Below are positions 7,201 to 9,898 of a stretch of 9,898 nucleotides of DNA, in pieces. Positions within the stretch are counted from its first letter, which is position 1; the number at the start of each line of letters is the position of its first letter. The notes below the pieces were generated by a model. It saw nothing but the letters and a program-made list of their open reading frames with translations. It was not told the DNA's origin and did not search any database. The DNA comes from an uncultured Sutterella sp. (lineage in GTDB: Bacteria > Pseudomonadota > Gammaproteobacteria > Burkholderiales > Burkholderiaceae_F): the NCBI GenBank assembly GCA_905206365.1, contig CAJLHF010000057.1, forward strand, positions 1 through 9,898. The letters are read 5' to 3'. A program made the translations under genes and the position numbers.

Positions 7201-8418
7201 TCCAAGTTTATGATAATTGGTGAAAAGAAAAGGTCGGAATGTATTTTTTCCTTGTATTCTAGAGGGTTGTCAACTGCTCGTGATGCATGGGTTTTTGGGT
7301 CAAGTAAAGAAAGGGTAAGGGAAAATGTTGAAAAAATGTTCTGCGTATACAACAGGCAGGCTGAAGAGTTTGATCGCGATCCTGTGGGCTTTAGTTTTAT
7401 TCGGGATGAAAGGCAGATTCATTGGAATCGCACCTTGGAAAATTTTTTCATGCGAGGTGATAGGAATCTGAAATTTAATTCTGAGAGAATATATGAAGGG
7501 GTGTATCGACCTTTTAATTTACAGGTCTGTTATTTCGATAGGCATGCAAATGATATGATGTATAGGCTCAAGTCTATTTTCCCAACTCATAATGCATCTA
7601 ACCTATTGATATGCTGTTCAGGGGTCGGTGCAAAAGAGTTTTCTTGCTTGATGGTAAATAAAATTCCGTGCCTCGATTTTTTGGAGAAAACCCAGTGCTT
7701 CCCGCGTTGGCTCCCCAAGTCTGATAAGTCCGCACAAGAAAGCCTGGATTTGGGATACGAAGACGACCGGGAGAGCGGTTTTTCACAAGATGCGCTGCCG
7801 TATTTCCAGAAGGCCTATCCCGATCACGCGATCACCGAAGACGACCTTTTCTACTACATCTATGGGATTCTGCACTCGGAGGACTACCGCACGCGCTTCG
7901 CGAACAACCTCATGAAGGAGTTGCCCCGCATTCCGCGGGTGGCGACCTACGAGCAGTTCTGGGCGTTCGCGGATGCGGGCCGCAAGTTGGCGGATCTTCA
8001 CGTCAACTACGAGCACGTCGCTCCTTATGTGGGCGTGAAGCTCGTAAAGAAGGAGGGGAACGCCGACTACCGCGTGATGCAGATGCAGTGGGGGAAGATC
8101 CCCGGGAAGAAGGGGAACGCCGCGAAGGACAAGACCCGGCTCGTCTACAACGACTGGCTCACCATCGAGAACATTCCGCTTGAGGCCCAGGAGTACGTCG
8201 TCAACAAGAAGTCGGCGCTCGACTGGGTGGTGGAGCGTGCTTGCGTCTCGACCGACGCCAAGTCGGGAATCGTCAACGACTTCAACGACTATGCGGCCGA
8301 AATCGGAAATCCACGCTATCCGTTGGATCTTTTCCTGAAAGTGATCACGGTAAGCCTTGAAACCGTGAAGATCGTGAAGGGGCTGCCGCCGCTTGAGATC
8401 CACCCGTTGGACGCCTAA
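3353..8418 (+). CDS. Type ISP-like restriction-modification enzyme, interrupted at a poly-C switch
   Basis: A single-chain restriction-modification enzyme: it methylates adenine at its target, and on unmethylated DNA translocates and cleaves. Residue numbers are for the restored frame. An Mrr-like nuclease (about 60-215) shows E62, D105 and Q120-C-K122. The helicase/translocase has ACGTGKT (232-238), DEAH (373-376), MTATP (409-413) and QTVGRVMR (654-661). The methylase has DPFSGTGTF (988-996) and NPPY (1095-1098). A divergent target-recognition region and a conserved C-terminal region follow. The order and size match LlaGI/LlaBIII-type enzymes (about 1,570 residues). Upstream and downstream halves lie in different frames around 11 C at 4105-4115. 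12 C gives 1,688 residues and 9 C gives 1,687, so the gene as read is OFF. No other restriction-modification gene is present, as expected for this type. The target sequence is unknown. A database would probably label it a frameshifted pseudogene. Confidence 0.88.
4105..4115 (+). repeat. run of 11 C, probable phase-variation tract
   Basis: An uninterrupted run of 11 C, followed by A, CCCC and ACC, inside the coding region between helicase motif I and motif Ia (LFLVPSLSLLSQT). Polymerase slippage on such runs changes their length. 9 or 12 C keep the large gene in frame and encode a short proline stretch in a loop; 10 or 11 C terminate it early. The bases just before the tract (GAATCAAGCATTTA) are AT-richer than the surrounding gene, so the loop looks like an inserted extra. 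Confidence 0.85.
6650..7750 (+). other. AT-rich target-recognition module within the restriction-modification gene
   Basis: From just after the methylase NPPY motif (6634-6645) to about 7750 the base composition drops sharply. By hand count, 6421-6480 is 38/60 G+C, 6661-6720 is 27/60 and 7441-7500 is 19/60, returning to 34/60 by 7741-7800. The reading frame stays open throughout. In Type ISP enzymes the region after the methylase core chooses the DNA target, so this is probably the specificity domain, acquired from a lower-GC source. Residues run about 1100-1465 in the restored protein. Confidence 0.7.
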
Positions 8419-8430
8419 TCCGGCGTCAAG

Positions 8431-8472
8431 TCCGATGTCGGGAGCGCTTTGCGAAAGGCGCTCCCGATCGGA
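8431..8472 (+). terminator. hairpin just downstream of the restriction-modification gene
   Basis: CGGGAGCGC (8439-8447) pairs with GCGCTCCCG (8458-8466), and TCCGAT (8431-8436) with ATCGGA (8467-8472), with a bulged GT. It begins 12 bases past the stop codon. No T run follows, so it may stabilise the mRNA end rather than terminate on its own. Confidence 0.5.
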
Positions 8473-8510
8473 CGGTAAACCGGCTCCCTTTGACGACCTG
8501 TAAACAGTAA

Positions 8511-8542
8511 CCCTCGGATTCGTACGGAGCCGAGGGCTTTTT
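8511..8542 (+). terminator. intrinsic terminator of the restriction-modification gene
   Basis: CCCTCGG (8511-8517) pairs with CCGAGGG (8530-8536), followed by C and five T at 8538-8542. It is the second hairpin after the gene and the one with a proper T run. Confidence 0.8.
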
Positions 8543-8668
8543 CATGCGCAGTTCGCAGGGTTGCGGCCACGCTACGCACGAACCCCTCTCGAAGGGATGT
8601 CCTACGAATGGAGAATCCCTATTGTCCCCTTAGATAATTAAAATTAGCTATCAAAAGCGACCGAGCCA

Positions 8669-8674
8669 TATAAT
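8669..8674 (+). promoter_or_regulatory. -10 box of the peroxidase gene
   Basis: A perfect TATAAT, 73 bases before the ATG at 8747, in an AT-rich patch (about 8630-8680) that stands out from GC-rich surroundings. No good -35 lies 16-18 bases upstream, so an activator may be needed. An ATCAA half-site (8650-8654) is present, but there is no matching TTGAT at FNR spacing. Confidence 0.55.
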
Positions 8675-8685
8675 TATTTCGATGT

Positions 8686-8708
8686 CGACGAGCTTCATCC
8701 GCTCGTCG
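8686..8708 (+). other. stem-loop in the 5' leader of the peroxidase mRNA
   Basis: CGACGAGC (8686-8693) and GCTCGTCG (8701-8708) are perfect inverted arms around a 7-base loop. They lie just after the start expected from TATAAT and 26 bases before the AAGGA ribosome site. It could shield the 5' end of the mRNA or be an operator as DNA; nothing in the sequence decides between these. Confidence 0.5.
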
Positions 8709-8746
8709 TAGAGACCACTCACTGACCACTAACAAGGAACGACCCC

Positions 8747-9760
8747 ATGACCAAGAAGTCCCTTCTTGCGGCCGCCGTCGGCGCCGTGATCGGCCTCTCC
8801 TCCTTCTGTGCGCTTGCCGCCGAACCCGTCGACCCGATCGAACCGGTCGAAGTGAAGAATCCTGCGCTCGTCGAACTCGGGAAGATGCTCTTTTTCGAAC
8901 CCCGCCTCTCGCGCTCGGGGCTCCTCTCCTGCAACAGCTGCCACAACCTCTCGACGGGCGGCGTCGACAACCTGAAGACCTCGATCGGCGACTACTGGGC
9001 TCAGGGTCCGATCAACTCCCCGACGGTTCTCAATTCCTACGGTCAGATCGCCCAGTTCTGGAACGGCCGTGCGAAGACGCTCGCCGAACAGGCCGCGGGC
9101 CCGATTGCCAACCCCCTCGAAATGGCCTCCACGCACGAGCTCGCCGTTCAGGTGATCGGCTCGATCCCGGGTTATGCCGAACACTTCAAGAAGGCCTTCG
9201 GTGACGAAAAGGTCGACATCGGCCGCATTACGGACGCGATCGCCGAGTTCGAACGCACGCTCGTGACGCCCAACGCCCGCTTCGACCAGTGGTTGAAGGG
9301 CGATGCGAAGGCGATCACGGACTTCGAACTGAAGGGCTACCGACTCTTCAAGAGCTCGGGTTGCATGATCTGCCACAACGGCTCGCTTTTGGGCGGTCAG
9401 AGCTTCCAGAAGATGGGTGCGGTGCGTGCCTACGAAACGACCAACACGGACGAAGGCGTCAAGGCCATCTCCGGTCGCGACCAGGACCGCATGACCTTCA
9501 AGGTCCCGCAGTTGCGCAACGTCGAACTGACCTATCCGTACTTCCACGACGGCGAAGCGAAGACCCTTGAAAAGGCCGTCCAGGTGATGGGCGACGTTCA
9601 GCTCGGGAAGCGCTACACCGACGAAGAAACGGCTCAGATCGTCGCCTTCCTGAAGACCTTGACGGGCGAGCAGCCGAAGATCGTTCTCCCGGTGCTTCCT
9701 CCCTCGGGTCCTGAAACGCCGGAATTCAATCCCTGGGCTCCGAAGCCCGAAGCGAAGTAA
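8747..9760 (+). CDS. di-heme cytochrome c peroxidase, periplasmic
   Basis: A 337-residue exported enzyme that reduces hydrogen peroxide to water with electrons from the respiratory chain. The signal peptide (1-25, MTKKSLLAAAVGAVIGL then SSFCALAA) is likely cleaved before EPVDP; Cys21 does not form a lipobox. Two heme c sites are visible, CNSCH at 62-66 (N-terminal peroxidatic heme) and CMICH at 206-210 (electron-transfer heme). The family signatures LGKMLFFEPRLSRSG, NSPTVLN, FWNGRAKTLAEQA and FKVPQLRNVELTYPYFHDG are all present. Length fits bacterial CcpA/MauG-type peroxidases (about 320-350). A proline-rich tail ends it. AAGGA lies 8 bases before the ATG. It is a single-gene unit with its own promoter and terminator, suited to a low-oxygen respiring cell. 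MauG-like function is less likely given these motifs. Confidence 0.93.
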   Translation: MTKKSLLAAAVGAVIGLSSFCALAAEPVDPIEPVEVKNPALVELGKMLFFEPRLSRSGLLSCNSCHNLSTGGVDNLKTSIGDYWAQGPINSPTVLNSYGQIAQFWNGRAKTLAEQAAGPIANPLEMASTHELAVQVIGSIPGYAEHFKKAFGDEKVDIGRITDAIAEFERTLVTPNARFDQWLKGDAKAITDFELKGYRLFKSSGCMICHNGSLLGGQSFQKMGAVRAYETTNTDEGVKAISGRDQDRMTFKVPQLRNVELTYPYFHDGEAKTLEKAVQVMGDVQLGKRYTDEETAQIVAFLKTLTGEQPKIVLPVLPPSGPETPEFNPWAPKPEAK

Positions 9761-9812
9761 GTCGTTGACGACCGACGGAGGGTGAATGCCCTCCGAAGTC
9801 CGCCCGACGCCG

Positions 9813-9849
9813 AGGCTCCCGAACCGTACCGGATCGGGAGCCTTTCTTT
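9813..9849 (+). terminator. intrinsic terminator of the peroxidase gene
   Basis: AGGCTCCCGA (9813-9822) pairs perfectly with TCGGGAGCCT (9834-9843), followed by TTTCTTT (9843-9849). It lies about 50 bases past the stop codon. The next base begins the group IIC intron-like sequence. Confidence 0.85.
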
Positions 9850-9898
9850 GTGTGCTCGGCATGGGCACGTTCTCAAGGGTGCAAGTCCCAAGCGCAGG
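9850..9898 (+). mobile_element. 5' end of a group IIC intron, cut by the window edge
   Basis: The sequence begins GTGTGCTCGGCATGGGC and continues with AGGGTGCAAGTCCC. This tracks the 5' end of the group IIC intron of Oceanobacillus iheyensis as I remember it (GUGUGCCCGGCAUGGGUG, then AGGGUGAGAGUCCC). It starts at the base right after the T run of the peroxidase terminator, which is the known insertion preference of class C group II introns. Only 49 bases are visible, so the reverse transcriptase gene, if any, lies outside. Confidence 0.8.

Noticed and set aside
8640..8654. Possible FNR site near the peroxidase promoter
   Set aside because: ATCAA is present at 8650-8654, but the matching TTGAT four bases before it is not.
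8729..9868. Minus-strand open frame of about 380 codons opposite the peroxidase
   Set aside because: The + strand encodes a textbook di-heme peroxidase with signal peptide and ribosome site; the antisense frame has neither.
9850..9898. Possible tRNA T-arm, from GGG, TGCAAGT, CCC
   Set aside because: The stem is only three pairs and the rest of a tRNA is missing. The group IIC intron 5' end explains the whole stretch better.

Overview
The window looks like a moderately high-GC betaproteobacterial chromosome, most like the Sutterellaceae (Burkholderiales). This rests on recall of protein style: a Gram-negative trimeric porin of the Burkholderia/Neisseria type starting MKKSLLAVTLGAALAG, a periplasmic di-heme cytochrome c peroxidase, and a Crp/Fnr-type regulator. 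No search was run, so the family-level placement is an inference.

Layout. Bases 1-693 hold no convincing protein gene. They contain a chain of adjacent RNA stems (about 171-352) ending in a terminator-like hairpin, part of which resembles an IS200/IS605 right end, and then the terminators of the porin gene. A porin (694-1839, minus) and a Crp/Fnr-family regulator (2358-3224, plus) diverge from a 518-base control region. That region carries three perfect palindromes, a sigma-54-like element facing the porin, and an extended -10 inside one palindrome facing the regulator. A strong terminator (3243-3282) isolates the regulator from the next unit.

The centre (3353-8418) is one very large gene for a single-polypeptide restriction-modification enzyme of the Type ISP (LlaGI-like) plan: Mrr-like nuclease, DEAH translocase, N6-adenine methylase (NPPY), then target-recognition and C-terminal regions. 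It is interrupted by a run of 11 C at 4105-4115. As read, this puts the two halves in different frames; 9 or 12 C would restore a protein of 1,687 or 1,688 residues. This is the hallmark of a phase-variable ON/OFF switch, although a homopolymer sequencing error cannot be excluded. The target-recognition part (about 6650-7750) is sharply AT-richer than the rest, suggesting that the specificity module was exchanged horizontally.

After two hairpins (8431-8542) comes a monocistronic di-heme cytochrome c peroxidase (8747-9760), with its own TATAAT box and 5'-leader stem-loop. Its terminator (9813-9849) is followed at the very next base by what reads as the 5' end of a group IIC intron, cut off by the window edge. 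Group IIC introns are known to insert just behind terminator hairpins.

Together the window joins cell-envelope and respiratory functions (porin, peroxidase, Crp/Fnr regulator) to a defence gene that appears able to switch on and off and to change specificity, with a retroelement at the right edge.
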